Positions 52,730 to 60,566 of a DNA stretch of 64,000 nucleotides are shown here, piece after piece (position 1 is the first letter of the stretch; each line of letters opens with the position of its first letter). A program made the position numbers and the translations under genes. The stretch is from Crystallibacter sulfonylureivorans_A. GTDB taxonomy: Bacteria > Actinomycetota > Actinomycetes > Actinomycetales > Micrococcaceae. The stretch spans positions 1 through 64,000 of the forward strand of contig NZ_JBLKRT010000008.1 of NCBI RefSeq assembly GCF_047607445.1, given 5' to 3'. The notes under the pieces were generated by a model that worked only from the letters and a program-made list of their open reading frames with translations, ran no database searches and was not told where the DNA came from.

Positions 52730-53119
52730 CTAGGAACGGCCGCTTTCCGGGCCGAACAGGAATTCCTCCGCGTGGGCCACGGCCTTCTTAAACGAGTCGT
52801 TGCGCAGTGCCAACTGGTCGGGCCCTCCGCTCTCCGTGTACTCGGTGATCCCCGGGCGCAGCACCCAGATTCCGCCAGCCGGCGGCAAGTAGAAAACCGC
52901 GAAGGACCGGTGCTCCGCATGGTCCTCCCAGACCGGAACCACGGCCGCGGCCGCGCCGGTGTCCACGTTGATCCACTGCGCCCGGGGCCGCGGCTGGCCC
53001 TCCTCGAAGACGCTGGGGTCGAGGAACGGAGCGGTTCCCGGCCCCCACCGCTCCTCGAACCGTTCATGAAACACCGGAAACAGATGATGGTCGTAGCGGC
53101 GCCAACTGGTGGCAGGCAT
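52730..53119 (-). CDS. Hypothetical protein
   Basis: 129 residues from ATG 53119, three bases after AAGGAGGG. Aromatic- and proline-rich globular protein (ATSWRRYDHHLFPVFHERFE, FAVFYLPPAGGIWVLRPGITEYT) ending in FKKAVAHAEEFLFGPESG. No family recognised, no signal or membrane segment. Its strong ribosome site and balanced composition support a real gene. Transcribed in the same direction as the J-domain gene 31 bases upstream. Confidence 0.75.
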   Translation of the reverse strand: MPATSWRRYDHHLFPVFHERFEERWGPGTAPFLDPSVFEEGQPRPRAQWINVDTGAAAAVVPVWEDHAEHRSFAVFYLPPAGGIWVLRPGITEYTESGGPDQLALRNDSFKKAVAHAEEFLFGPESGRS

Positions 53120-53150
53120 GAGCCCTCCTTTAACGGTCAAGAACAATCCA

Positions 53151-53687
53151 TCAGCGGTAGTGCCCTGGGGACGACGGCGGAGACTCACCCAGTCGGACGG
53201 CGTCCGGCGAGAGTGGTTCGTCAAAGCCCAGATACACCGGGCGGCCGGCGGGCACGGCCGGCCTGCGGTTCGGCCGCCGCTGGGATTGTGCGCGGTCCGC
53301 GGGCTCCGGCGTCCCGGCTTTGGGTGCCCCGGATTCCCCGGGTTCGGTCGCACGGGCTTCCCCGGGATCGGCCGCACGGACGTCCCCGGACTCAGCCGCA
53401 GCGGCTTCCGCGGGCTGCTGGTGATGCCGGACCGTGCCGCGTCGGGAGCTGGTCCGGTCATAGTCCGCGCGCCGCCCGGCGTCGCCCAGCACCATGTAGG
53501 CGTGCAGGATCGCCGCCGTCGTCCGCTCCCCCGCCCGAGACTCCGCATCACCCGGTGCCGATCCCCCGCCGTCGGGCTTCAGGTCCGGATGATGAGTGCG
53601 AACCAAGGCCCTATAGGCGCGGCGGATGTCGTCACTGCTGGCGTCCGGGGCAACCTGCAGCACGGCATAGAGATCGGTTTCGTTCAC
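53151..53687 (-). CDS. J-domain (DnaJ-like) protein
   Basis: 178 residues. J domain at residues 1-75: ETDLYAVLQVAPDASSDDIRRAYRAL, the HPD motif in RTHHPDLKPDG, then ILHAYMVLGDAGRRADYD. The rest is a disordered Pro/Glu/Ala-rich tail (ADPGEARATEPGESGAPKAG). It lacks the Gly/Phe and zinc-finger regions of full DnaJ. It would stimulate a DnaK ATPase for a special substrate. Next to Hsp20 and HspR, consistent with a heat-shock island. Confidence 0.88.
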   Translation of the reverse strand: MNETDLYAVLQVAPDASSDDIRRAYRALVRTHHPDLKPDGGGSAPGDAESRAGERTTAAILHAYMVLGDAGRRADYDRTSSRRGTVRHHQQPAEAAAAESGDVRAADPGEARATEPGESGAPKAGTPEPADRAQSQRRPNRRPAVPAGRPVYLGFDEPLSPDAVRLGESPPSSPGHYR

Positions 53688-53805
53688 GATAGCCCTCCCT
53701 TCCGCCCTGCGTGACCGGTGCGGTGGTGCCCTTCAGCGGCAGCCTGATGAAGCGGCGCGATGACAGGCCGCGGTTGGTGCACCACAGAAAATGCGGCGTG
53801 GCCGA

Positions 53806-53832
53806 CGGCTCCGCCGTGGGTTGACGGAGCCG
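53806..53832 (-). terminator. Hairpin downstream of hsp20
   Basis: CGGCTCCG / CGGAGCCG stem with an 11-base loop, 19 bases beyond the hsp20 stop on the minus strand. Confidence 0.55.
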
Positions 53833-53850
53833 CCGGCCCGCCGTTGCCGA

Positions 53851-54273
53851 TCAGGCGTTGATCATCTGCTTGCCGTCACCGCTGCTGATCTCGATCTTGC
53901 GCGGCTTGGCCTGCTCCCGGATGGGAATCCGCAGCGCCAGCACGCCGGCCTCGTAGCTGGCGGTGACGTTCTCCGTATCCAGCGTGTCGCCCAGGACCAG
54001 CTGGCGGCTAAAGGTTCCCGACGGCCGTTCGGCGGCCACGACGTCCTTGCCGTCGCCGATCTTCGATGTGCGCTCCGCGCCAATGGTCAGGACATTCCGT
54101 TCCACGTCAAGGTCAATGGTGGACGGATCGACGCCGGGCAGATCCAGCTCGACGACGAATTCGTCGCCCTCCCGCCACGCGTCCATCGGCATGGCAGCGG
54201 GCCGCGCCTGGTTGCCGAAGACCTGCTGGGTCAAGCGGTCCAGCTCGCGGAACGGATCAGTTCGCATCAACAT
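53851..54273 (-). CDS. Small heat-shock protein Hsp20/alpha-crystallin
   Basis: 140 residues with an AAGGAGG ribosome site. Alpha-crystallin domain: WREGDEFVVELDLPGVDPSTIDLDVERNVLTIGAERTS and the C-terminal ASYEAGVLALRIPI, followed by an IEI-type motif (KIEISSG). ATP-independent holdase for unfolding proteins. Divergent from the HspR-like gene; the shared 117-base spacer carries an imperfect palindrome. Confidence 0.93.
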   Translation of the reverse strand: MLMRTDPFRELDRLTQQVFGNQARPAAMPMDAWREGDEFVVELDLPGVDPSTIDLDVERNVLTIGAERTSKIGDGKDVVAAERPSGTFSRQLVLGDTLDTENVTASYEAGVLALRIPIREQAKPRKIEISSGDGKQMINA

Positions 54274-54318
54274 TGCAGCAGCCTCCTTCAGTCTTATTCT
54301 CTTGTTGTCCGCTCAGCT

Positions 54319-54344
54319 AATCTATGTCTGGCGGCACAGATATT
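54319..54344. promoter_or_regulatory. Imperfect palindrome between hsp20 and hspR-like gene
   Basis: AATCTATGT-N8-ACAGATATT, 7 of 9 positions symmetric. Not the textbook HAIR sequence (CTTGAGT-N7-ACTCAAG), which was not found here. Candidate heat-shock operator or promoter element; a TATTAT -10-like box overlaps it. Confidence 0.4.
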
Positions 54345-54390
54345 ATGACTCCGGGCTAGAATGTTTTTCAAGTCTGAAGTGGGAGGAATT

Positions 54391-54702
54391 TTGGCCGCAG
54401 AAAAGAAGCAGCCCCGGGCCGATCAGGGGGTGTACGCCATCTCCGTGGTCAGCGATCTGGTGGGTGTGGGTGAGCAGACCCTGCGGCTCTATGAGCGGCG
54501 AGGGCTGGTGGAACCGGAGCGCACGGAAGGCGGCACCCGCCGGTACAGCCGGGATGACGTGGACCGGCTACGCCGCATCGGCGAGCTGGTGGGCGACGGC
54601 GTGAATCTGGCCGGCGTGGGCAAGGTGCTGGCGCTGGAAGAGGACAACGCCGCGCTGCAGCAGAAGCTCAAGTCCGCCGAAAGGCGGGCCGCCGAGCGTT
54701 GA
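54391..54702 (+). CDS. hspR: HspR-like MerR-family heat-shock repressor
   Basis: 103 residues from TTG 54391, spaced correctly after GGGAGGA; the ATG at 54361 has no ribosome site. The MerR helix-turn-helix VYAISVVSDLVGVGEQTLRLYERRGLVEPERTEGGTRRYS matches HspR. A short coiled C-terminus follows (LEEDNAALQQKLKSAERR). HspR represses chaperone genes together with DnaK. Its last 35 bases overlap the 3' end of the convergent glycosyltransferase gene. Confidence 0.85.
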   Translation: MAAEKKQPRADQGVYAISVVSDLVGVGEQTLRLYERRGLVEPERTEGGTRRYSRDDVDRLRRIGELVGDGVNLAGVGKVLALEEDNAALQQKLKSAERRAAER

Positions 54703-55459
54703 CTCGGTCCAGCCAGCGCTGGCCGGGTGACTGGATTGCCCAGTTCAGCTTCAGCGTTGCGAAGGCCCAGCCGAAGCGGCGGGCAAAGGCTCCGGGTCCG
54801 TTGAACATGCGGCCGGCCGCGCCAACGCGCAGCCCGCGGTCAAACCGGACGGTCGCCCAAGGTGCCAGTTGGAAGCTGAGGTCCAGGTCGTCGTGGATTC
54901 CCGCCTGGTGCCGGTGGATTTCTGCGGCACACCGCTGCCAGGCAGTGCGCCGCATGGCGAAGTTGGACCCCCACACCGGAACGCCCGCCAGAGCAGCACC
55001 GGCCCCGTAGCGGTAGCCGGACGAATAGGCGGCAGACGCCAGCCAGGCAAGCGGCCGTGGCAGGTCGTAAAACCTGCCCGGGCCAGTCAGCGCATCCAGA
55101 CCGGGGTCTGCGCCGAACGCCGCGCCGATCCGAGCCAGCCAGTCCTCCGGCGGCCGGGTATCGGCGTCGCAGCGGACAATCACCTCACCGGCGGCAGCAT
55201 CGTAGCCCGTGGCGGCAGCGGCCGGGATGCCCCGGCCCGGCTCGCGCACCACGCGCGCCCCGGCGTCGAGGGCCACCTGCACCGAGCTGTCCGAGCAGCC
55301 GTTGTCCACCACGATGACCTCGTCCGCGGGACGTGTCTGCCGGGCCAGCAGCGCCAGGCACTCGGCGAGCGCGGCCGCGTCGTCGAGTACGGGAATCACG
55401 ACGGATAGAGAAGGCCCTTCCGGCTGCCGCACCCTGCCTGCTCCCGGCATCTTGGTCAC
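54668..55459 (-). CDS. Family 2 glycosyltransferase, possible carotenoid glucosyltransferase
   Basis: 263 residues from GTG 55459, overlapping the upstream stop (GTGA). GT-A fold: LSVVIPVLDDAAALAECLALL, VIVVDNGCSDSSV and the metal-binding DxD in VRCDADTRPP (about residue 98), then a HDDLDLSFQ acceptor motif. It is the last gene of the carotenoid operon, so glucosylation of decaprenoxanthin-type C50 carotenoid (a CrtX-like step) is a sensible hypothesis. The sequence alone does not show the acceptor. Confidence 0.82.
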   Translation of the reverse strand: MTKMPGAGRVRQPEGPSLSVVIPVLDDAAALAECLALLARQTRPADEVIVVDNGCSDSSVQVALDAGARVVREPGRGIPAAAATGYDAAAGEVIVRCDADTRPPEDWLARIGAAFGADPGLDALTGPGRFYDLPRPLAWLASAAYSSGYRYGAGAALAGVPVWGSNFAMRRTAWQRCAAEIHRHQAGIHDDLDLSFQLAPWATVRFDRGLRVGAAGRMFNGPGAFARRFGWAFATLKLNWAIQSPGQRWLDRVNARRPAFRRT

Positions 55460-56331
55460 CGTTCAGTCCGATTGCCGGCGGTGCCAGTGCCGACACGGGT
55501 ACCAGTGCCGACGCGGGAGCCAGTTCCAACTCGGGAGCCGGAGCCGGAGGCGCTCATGATGCGCGAGCCTGTGCCCGGCCCGGCGGCCACCGCAGCACCA
55601 CGGCGGCGGCCATCACGTCTGTGCCCGTTGCGGCTTGGCGTGTGCAGGCGGCCGGGGGCAGCGCGCCTGGAATGGCTGTGGGCGGTGCGCGTGGAGCGGA
55701 CCGCGAGGGCGGCGCCGAGCACCGACCCGACAAGGTTGGCGGCCAAATCGCCGATGGTGTCGTCATAGCCCACGCCGATCTCCGGCGTGATGTAGGTGTG
55801 GCCCAGCCACTCCCCCAGCTCCCACAGCACGCCCAGCGTCACGGTCGCGCAGACCAGCAGCACCGCCGGCACCACGGCGCCGGTCCATCCGCCGCGGCCC
55901 CGCCGCAGGCCGTGAGCCGCTGCCGGCATCCCCCGGTGCGTCGGGGTCCCCCGGCCCTCCGGCAGATCCGCGTCCGGCAGTTCCCTGTCCAGCAAGTGCG
56001 CCCGCAGCAATTCCGCCGCCAGCAGCGCCACCACCAGGCTGGCCAGCACGTGCATGACGGCATCCAGCCAGGCCACCCGATGGTAGAGCCCCACCGCGCT
56101 GAACCATCCTGCCGCCAGCAGCACCGTCTGGCCGGCAATATCGGCTGGCCGGCCCAGCAGGTACCAGCGCAGCAGCCACTGGCCACCGACCACCAGGAAC
56201 ATGGCGGCAGCGGCCGGCCAGCCCGCCACCAGCCAGGACACCGGCACCAGCACAGCGCCCAGCAGCCGGCCGGCGTCGGCCGGATACCACCGGTCCTGCG
56301 CCGGACCGGGCCGCTTGCCCGGCGTGCTCAC
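55456..56331 (-). CDS. Multi-pass membrane protein in the carotenoid operon
   Basis: 291 residues. About five hydrophobic segments in the first 200 residues, with WELGEWLGHTYITPEIGVGYDD and TIGDLAANLVGSVLGAAL resembling VanZ/DUF2238-like proteins. The last ~90 residues are Arg/Gly/Ser/Thr-rich with a repeated SRVGTG/TRVGTG unit (GSGSRVGTGSRVGTGTRVGT). It overlaps the lycopene elongase and glycosyltransferase genes by four bases on either side. Role in pigment assembly or transport is a guess from position. Confidence 0.78.
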   Translation of the reverse strand: MSTPGKRPGPAQDRWYPADAGRLLGAVLVPVSWLVAGWPAAAAMFLVVGGQWLLRWYLLGRPADIAGQTVLLAAGWFSAVGLYHRVAWLDAVMHVLASLVVALLAAELLRAHLLDRELPDADLPEGRGTPTHRGMPAAAHGLRRGRGGWTGAVVPAVLLVCATVTLGVLWELGEWLGHTYITPEIGVGYDDTIGDLAANLVGSVLGAALAVRSTRTAHSHSRRAAPGRLHTPSRNGHRRDGRRRGAAVAAGPGTGSRIMSASGSGSRVGTGSRVGTGTRVGTGTAGNRTER

Positions 56332-57185
56332 CGGATCCCCGCGTACCAGATCAGCAGCATGGTGACCAGGAATCCCACCACGTAGTTCAGCCAGAGGAAT
56401 CGCTTCCAGCCGGCATTCGCGGCGGCCGATCCGGCGTCGTCAATCCGGGCGAAGCGCAGCACGTTGACCAGGTACGGCAGCACCAGCAGCGCCGCCAGCG
56501 GGCCCGGCCAATCGGTGGCCAGCATCAGCAGACCGGCGGCGGCATAGGCCGCGGCGGCCAGCAGCACCGTGCGCCGGGCACCCAGCACCGTGCCGATCGA
56601 TCCCAGCCCGGCCTCGCGGTCCGGGACCACGTCCTGCACAGCGCCAAAGGCGTGGCTGGCCATACCCCAGAGGAAGTAGGCGGCCAGCAGCGCCCACAGT
56701 TGCGGCGTGAACTGGGCGCCCGCCAGCACCAGCCCATAGACCGCGGGCGAGACGAAGTGCGTGCTGGAGGTCAGCGAGTCCAGGAACGGCCGCTCCTTGA
56801 AGCGCAGCCCCGGCGCACTGTAGGCGTACACCGCGGCCAGCGACACCAGCAGCACCAGGTTGGACGCCACGCTGCCGGCCAGCGCCAGCACCACCACGAA
56901 CGGAAGCGTGGCGATGGCGCAGGCCAGCAGGATGGCGCGGTGCCGTGCCCGGTCCACCACGGCCCCTTCCGCCCCGCCCTTGCGCGGGTTGAGCAGGTCG
57001 GACTCGTAGTCGAACACGTCGTTGATGCCGTACATCGCCAGGTTGTACGGGACCAGGAAGAAGACGGTGCCCACTACCAGCAGCCAGTCGATCCGGCCGG
57101 CGGCCAGCAGGTAGGCGGCGGCGAACGGGTAGGCGGTGTTGACCCAGGACACCGGCCGGGACGTGATCACCAGTTCGCGGATCAC
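56328..57185 (-). CDS. crtEb: Lycopene elongase (UbiA-type prenyltransferase)
   Basis: 285 residues from GTG 57185, overlapping the CrtYf stop (GTGA). UbiA-family Asp motifs: NDVFDYESDLLNPRKGG (NxxxDxxxD, about residue 53) and GAVQDVVPDREAG (second DxxxD, about 190). About eight transmembrane helices. It adds DMAPP units to both ends of lycopene, giving C45/C50 carotenoids (nonaflavuxanthin, flavuxanthin) before ring closure by CrtYe/CrtYf. Confidence 0.93.
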   Translation of the reverse strand: MIRELVITSRPVSWVNTAYPFAAAYLLAAGRIDWLLVVGTVFFLVPYNLAMYGINDVFDYESDLLNPRKGGAEGAVVDRARHRAILLACAIATLPFVVVLALAGSVASNLVLLVSLAAVYAYSAPGLRFKERPFLDSLTSSTHFVSPAVYGLVLAGAQFTPQLWALLAAYFLWGMASHAFGAVQDVVPDREAGLGSIGTVLGARRTVLLAAAAYAAAGLLMLATDWPGPLAALLVLPYLVNVLRFARIDDAGSAAANAGWKRFLWLNYVVGFLVTMLLIWYAGIR

Positions 57186-57529
57186 CGGTCTTTCCCTCCC
57201 CTGCCCGTTTTTCCAGCACGACGACGGCGGGGGCCGCCGGTGAGCAGCAGCCAGACCGCGGGCAGCAGCAGCGCCGCGCCCAGCGGGTAGGCGAAGTCCT
57301 CGATCGGTGCCAGCCCGATCCGCAGGCCGGCCAGTGTGTGGCCGCCGTAGTCGAACAGCCCGGAGGCAATCATTACGTTGTCGAACACCGCGGTCAGCAC
57401 CCACAGCGCCGCGATGGACAACCCGGCGGCCGCGGCGGCTCCGCGGGGCACCCGCCGGGCCAACAGGGCAACTACCACTGCGGCGAGCGCCAGGCCCAGG
57501 AAGATCCAGTTCAGTTCCAGGAAGCTCAT
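57182..57529 (-). CDS. crtYf: C50 carotenoid epsilon-cyclase subunit CrtYf
   Basis: 115 residues from ATG 57529, overlapping crtYe by four bases. Three hydrophobic helices (LNWIFLGLALAAVVVALLA; AALWVLTAVFDNVMIASGL) and the cyclase motif LAPIEDFAYPLGAALLLP (PIEDF). Acts as a heterodimer with CrtYe to cyclise flavuxanthin to decaprenoxanthin. Small size is normal for this split cyclase. Confidence 0.9.
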   Translation of the reverse strand: MSFLELNWIFLGLALAAVVVALLARRVPRGAAAAAGLSIAALWVLTAVFDNVMIASGLFDYGGHTLAGLRIGLAPIEDFAYPLGAALLLPAVWLLLTGGPRRRRAGKTGRGGKDR

Positions 57530-57915
57530 GCCGTGCCCCCTGCCCGCGGGCCGCGCTCGTGTTCTACGAGCTGCGGGTCTTCCTCTGGGTCGGCGCGGCC
57601 GGCGGTGCGCCGGTGCCGGCCCCGGGCCAGCAGGCCGGTGAACAGGATCATGGTCTGGTAGCAGAGGAAAGCCAGGAAGAAGGCCTCCTCCAGCGGCAGC
57701 TGCGGGCCCAGCATGATGCCGGTCATCAGCGGCGACTCCCGATGCAGGAAGATGCCCAGCGAGATCGCCCAGACATCCCAGGCCAGGAAGTAGGCCAGCC
57801 CCACGGCCATGGTGATGGTGGCCGCCAGCGGCCTGGCGACGAAGAACAGCTTGTAGCGGGCGTCTAGCAGGGCCATGCAGCCCAGCAACACCACCAGCAC
57901 GGCAAGGTAGATCAT
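57526..57915 (-). CDS. crtYe: C50 carotenoid epsilon-cyclase subunit CrtYe
   Basis: 129 residues. Three hydrophobic helices and the motif LGPQLPLEEAFFLAFLCYQT (PLEE). A hydrophilic C-terminal tail (RHRRTAGRADPEEDPQ) follows. Four-base overlaps join it to crtI upstream and crtYf downstream, ensuring equal production of the two cyclase halves. The order crtI-crtYe-crtYf-crtEb is the same as in Corynebacterium glutamicum. Confidence 0.9.
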   Translation of the reverse strand: MIYLAVLVVLLGCMALLDARYKLFFVARPLAATITMAVGLAYFLAWDVWAISLGIFLHRESPLMTGIMLGPQLPLEEAFFLAFLCYQTMILFTGLLARGRHRRTAGRADPEEDPQLVEHERGPRAGGTA

Positions 57916-59678
57916 GCGCTGCTCCCCGCGGTGTCGGCGGACGGGATCTGCGCCTTCGGCGCGCCATCAGCCAGTGCGGTGCCGTCAGATGGCTGGCTGG
58001 CAGGTGATGCGCCGGAGGCGGCCGGGCCGGAGACGATCTGGCCCGAAGGTTCCGGCAGGGCGCCCGGTTTCTTGATCCCCTGAACCGCCTTGAGCACTAG
58101 TTCGGCGCTGATCAGGCACATTGGCACGCCGATGCCCGGCCGCACCGAGCTGCCCGCGTAGTGCAGCCCTTCGACTTTGCGGCTCCGGTTGCCCGGCCGC
58201 AGGAACGCACTTTGCCGCAGCGTGTGCGCGGGCCCCAGGGCGCTGCCGCGCCAAGCGTTGAAGCCGTCGACGAAGTCCGCGGGCCCGTAGGTGCGGCGGA
58301 CCGCGATCCGGCCGCGCAGATTGGCGATGCCGGCCCAGTCCGCCAACTGGTCGATGGCCGCGTCCGCCACGGACTCCACGATGGCCGAGCCCTCGCCGTC
58401 GTCGCCGCCGTTGCCCCACGCCGGAGCCGCCGGGGTGGGCACCAGGATGAACAGGTTCTCGTCCCCCTCGGGTGCCACGCCGTCGTCTGTGGCGCTGGGC
58501 TTGCACACGTACAGCGACGTTTCGTCCGCCAGCGCGCGGCCGGCGCGGATCCGGCCGAAGTTGTCCTTCCAGTCGCGGGTGAAGAGCAGGTTGTGGTGCG
58601 CCAGCTCCGGCAGCTTGCTGCGCACGCCCAGGCAGACCAGCACCGCGCTGGGCCCGGGGTCGCGGCGCCGCCAGACCGGTTCCGGGTGGCTGCGCAAGTG
58701 GGCCGGGAGCAGTTCGGTCTCCACGTGATGGAGGTCAGCGGCTGCGACGACGGTGCGTGCCGGTGTCCGCTGTGTGGAGCCGTCGGCGTCGGTCCAGACC
58801 ACCGCCTCGCAGCGGGCCTTGTCGCCGGAGGGACCGGTGATGATCCGGCGGGCGGTGGCACCGGTTTGGATCTGGACGCCGGCCTCGCGGGCCAGCCGTT
58901 CCATCGCGTCCACCAGCGCGGCGAACCCGCCCATCGGGTAGTACACGCCGTCGTCCAGGTCCAGGTGGCTCATCAGGTGGTACATCGCCGGCGCGCGGAA
59001 CGGGCTGGTGCCCAGGAACACCGCGGGATAGCCCAGCACCTGCTGCTGCCGCGGCTCGGCGAACCGTTCGCGGACGTAGCGGTCCAGGCTCCAGCCCAGC
59101 AGCTTGGCCAGCCGCGGGGCGCGCCGCAGCACCTGCGGGTGGGCCAGGCCGCGGAAGCTGGCGAAGTCGTCATACAGGAAGTGCTCTTTGGCCAGACGGT
59201 AGGTTTCCGCGGCCTCGTCCAGGTAGCGGCGCAGCGGCTGTCCGGAGCCCGGCTGCAACTGCTCAAAAAGACCCACGGCGTGCTCGCGGCCGGAGCGGAC
59301 CTCCGCCACCTCGGGGTGCCCTTCGAACCAGGTCCGGTAGGCCGGGTCCAGGGTGACGAGGTCCAGCTGTTCGGCGGCGCTGGTGCCCATCAGCCGGAAC
59401 CAGTGGTCGATTACCTCCGGCATCAGGTACCAGGACGGGCCGGTGTCGAAGCGGAAGCCGTCGCGCTCGTACCGTCCCGAGCGCCCGCCCAGGCCGGAGC
59501 GCTGCTCCAGCAGGGTCACGCGGTGTCCGGCCTTGGCCAACAGCCCGGCGGTCGCCAGTCCGGAGATGCCGCCGCCGATGACCACCACGGGCTTTTCGGC
59601 GGATCCACGGGGGTGCGCGGCCGGCCCCATCTTGACCCTGCGGGCCGCCAGCCGGTGTTTGAAGGAGGTCAGGCTCAT
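57912..59678 (-). CDS. crtI: Phytoene desaturase
   Basis: 588 residues. N-terminal FAD site VVVIGGGISGLATAGLLAKAGH (about 31-52), GGRSGRYERDGFRFDTGPSW, and the C-terminal carotenoid-desaturase signature GLHYAGSSVRPGIGVPMCLISAEL. Converts phytoene to lycopene in four steps. It carries ~45 extra low-complexity residues at the C-terminus (PSGQIVSGPAASGASP), absent in typical CrtI. The start overlaps the crtB stop by one base (TGATG). Confidence 0.93.
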   Translation of the reverse strand: MSLTSFKHRLAARRVKMGPAAHPRGSAEKPVVVIGGGISGLATAGLLAKAGHRVTLLEQRSGLGGRSGRYERDGFRFDTGPSWYLMPEVIDHWFRLMGTSAAEQLDLVTLDPAYRTWFEGHPEVAEVRSGREHAVGLFEQLQPGSGQPLRRYLDEAAETYRLAKEHFLYDDFASFRGLAHPQVLRRAPRLAKLLGWSLDRYVRERFAEPRQQQVLGYPAVFLGTSPFRAPAMYHLMSHLDLDDGVYYPMGGFAALVDAMERLAREAGVQIQTGATARRIITGPSGDKARCEAVVWTDADGSTQRTPARTVVAAADLHHVETELLPAHLRSHPEPVWRRRDPGPSAVLVCLGVRSKLPELAHHNLLFTRDWKDNFGRIRAGRALADETSLYVCKPSATDDGVAPEGDENLFILVPTPAAPAWGNGGDDGEGSAIVESVADAAIDQLADWAGIANLRGRIAVRRTYGPADFVDGFNAWRGSALGPAHTLRQSAFLRPGNRSRKVEGLHYAGSSVRPGIGVPMCLISAELVLKAVQGIKKPGALPEPSGQIVSGPAASGASPASQPSDGTALADGAPKAQIPSADTAGSSA

Positions 59679-60562
59679 CAGGCGGCGCTCCGTCCGCGCA
59701 ACCGCTGTCGGGCCAGGACCCGCAACGCGATCGCCGCCTTCTGCGGGGAGCCCACCCGGACGCGGCGGGACAGCAGCTCATCCGCGGGAACCCGCTCCAA
59801 CCGGTTCACCAGTGCGCTGAACAGGCCATGGGCCAGTTCCACCGCGCTGCAGGCGCCGGGCGGGAGCAGCGCAATGCCCTTCCTGGCAGCATCCAGATCC
59901 TCGCGGATCTCGGCCACCAGCTTCAGCTTCAGCGGCTCGTCGAAGCTGCCGGTATCCGCCCGCGGGAAATAGCTGCGGCCCAACTCCACATTGTCCGCGG
60001 CCAGATCGCGCAGGAAGTTCACCTTCTGGAACGCCGCGCCCAGCCGGCGGGCGGCGACTGCGAGCTCTTCGTCGTGGCCGGGAACCGCACCGGGCATCGA
60101 CTGGAACACCCGCAGGCACATCAGTCCCACCACCTCGGCGGAGCCGTAAATGTATTCCTCCAGCGAATCGTCCGTATGTGAGGCCACCGTGATGTCGGCG
60201 CGCATGGAGGCGAAGAACGGGCGGGTCAGGTCGGTGCCGATGCCGCGCCTGCGGGCGGTTTCGGCAAACGCGTGCACCACCATGTTCGTGCTGTAGCCGG
60301 AAAGCATCGCCGTCTCGGTTTCCCGTTCCAGCCGGTCCAACTGCTCCCGCACGGCCGCGGCATCCAGTCCGGCCGCCGCCGCGGCGCCGTCCACCGCCTC
60401 GTCGGCCACGCGGACCAGGGCGTAGATGTTGGCGATATCCCGGCGCCCCTCCGGGCCCAGCAGCCGGCAGGCGAGGCCGAAGGAGGTGGAGTAGGCGGAA
60501 ATCACGACGCCGGCGCTCCGGCCGGCAGCGTCGGTATAACGCCTGAGCGGGTTCAGTTCCAT
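59678..60562 (-). CDS. crtB: Phytoene synthase
   Basis: 294 residues of the squalene/phytoene synthase family. First Asp-rich motif in RVADEAVDG (about residue 52) and second in FLRDLAADNVELGRSYFP (about 182). STSFGLACRLLGP opens the active site. Condenses two GGPP to phytoene. It follows crtE after four bases. Confidence 0.93.
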   Translation of the reverse strand: MELNPLRRYTDAAGRSAGVVISAYSTSFGLACRLLGPEGRRDIANIYALVRVADEAVDGAAAAAGLDAAAVREQLDRLERETETAMLSGYSTNMVVHAFAETARRRGIGTDLTRPFFASMRADITVASHTDDSLEEYIYGSAEVVGLMCLRVFQSMPGAVPGHDEELAVAARRLGAAFQKVNFLRDLAADNVELGRSYFPRADTGSFDEPLKLKLVAEIREDLDAARKGIALLPPGACSAVELAHGLFSALVNRLERVPADELLSRRVRVGSPQKAAIALRVLARQRLRGRSAA

Positions 60563-60566
60563 GGCG

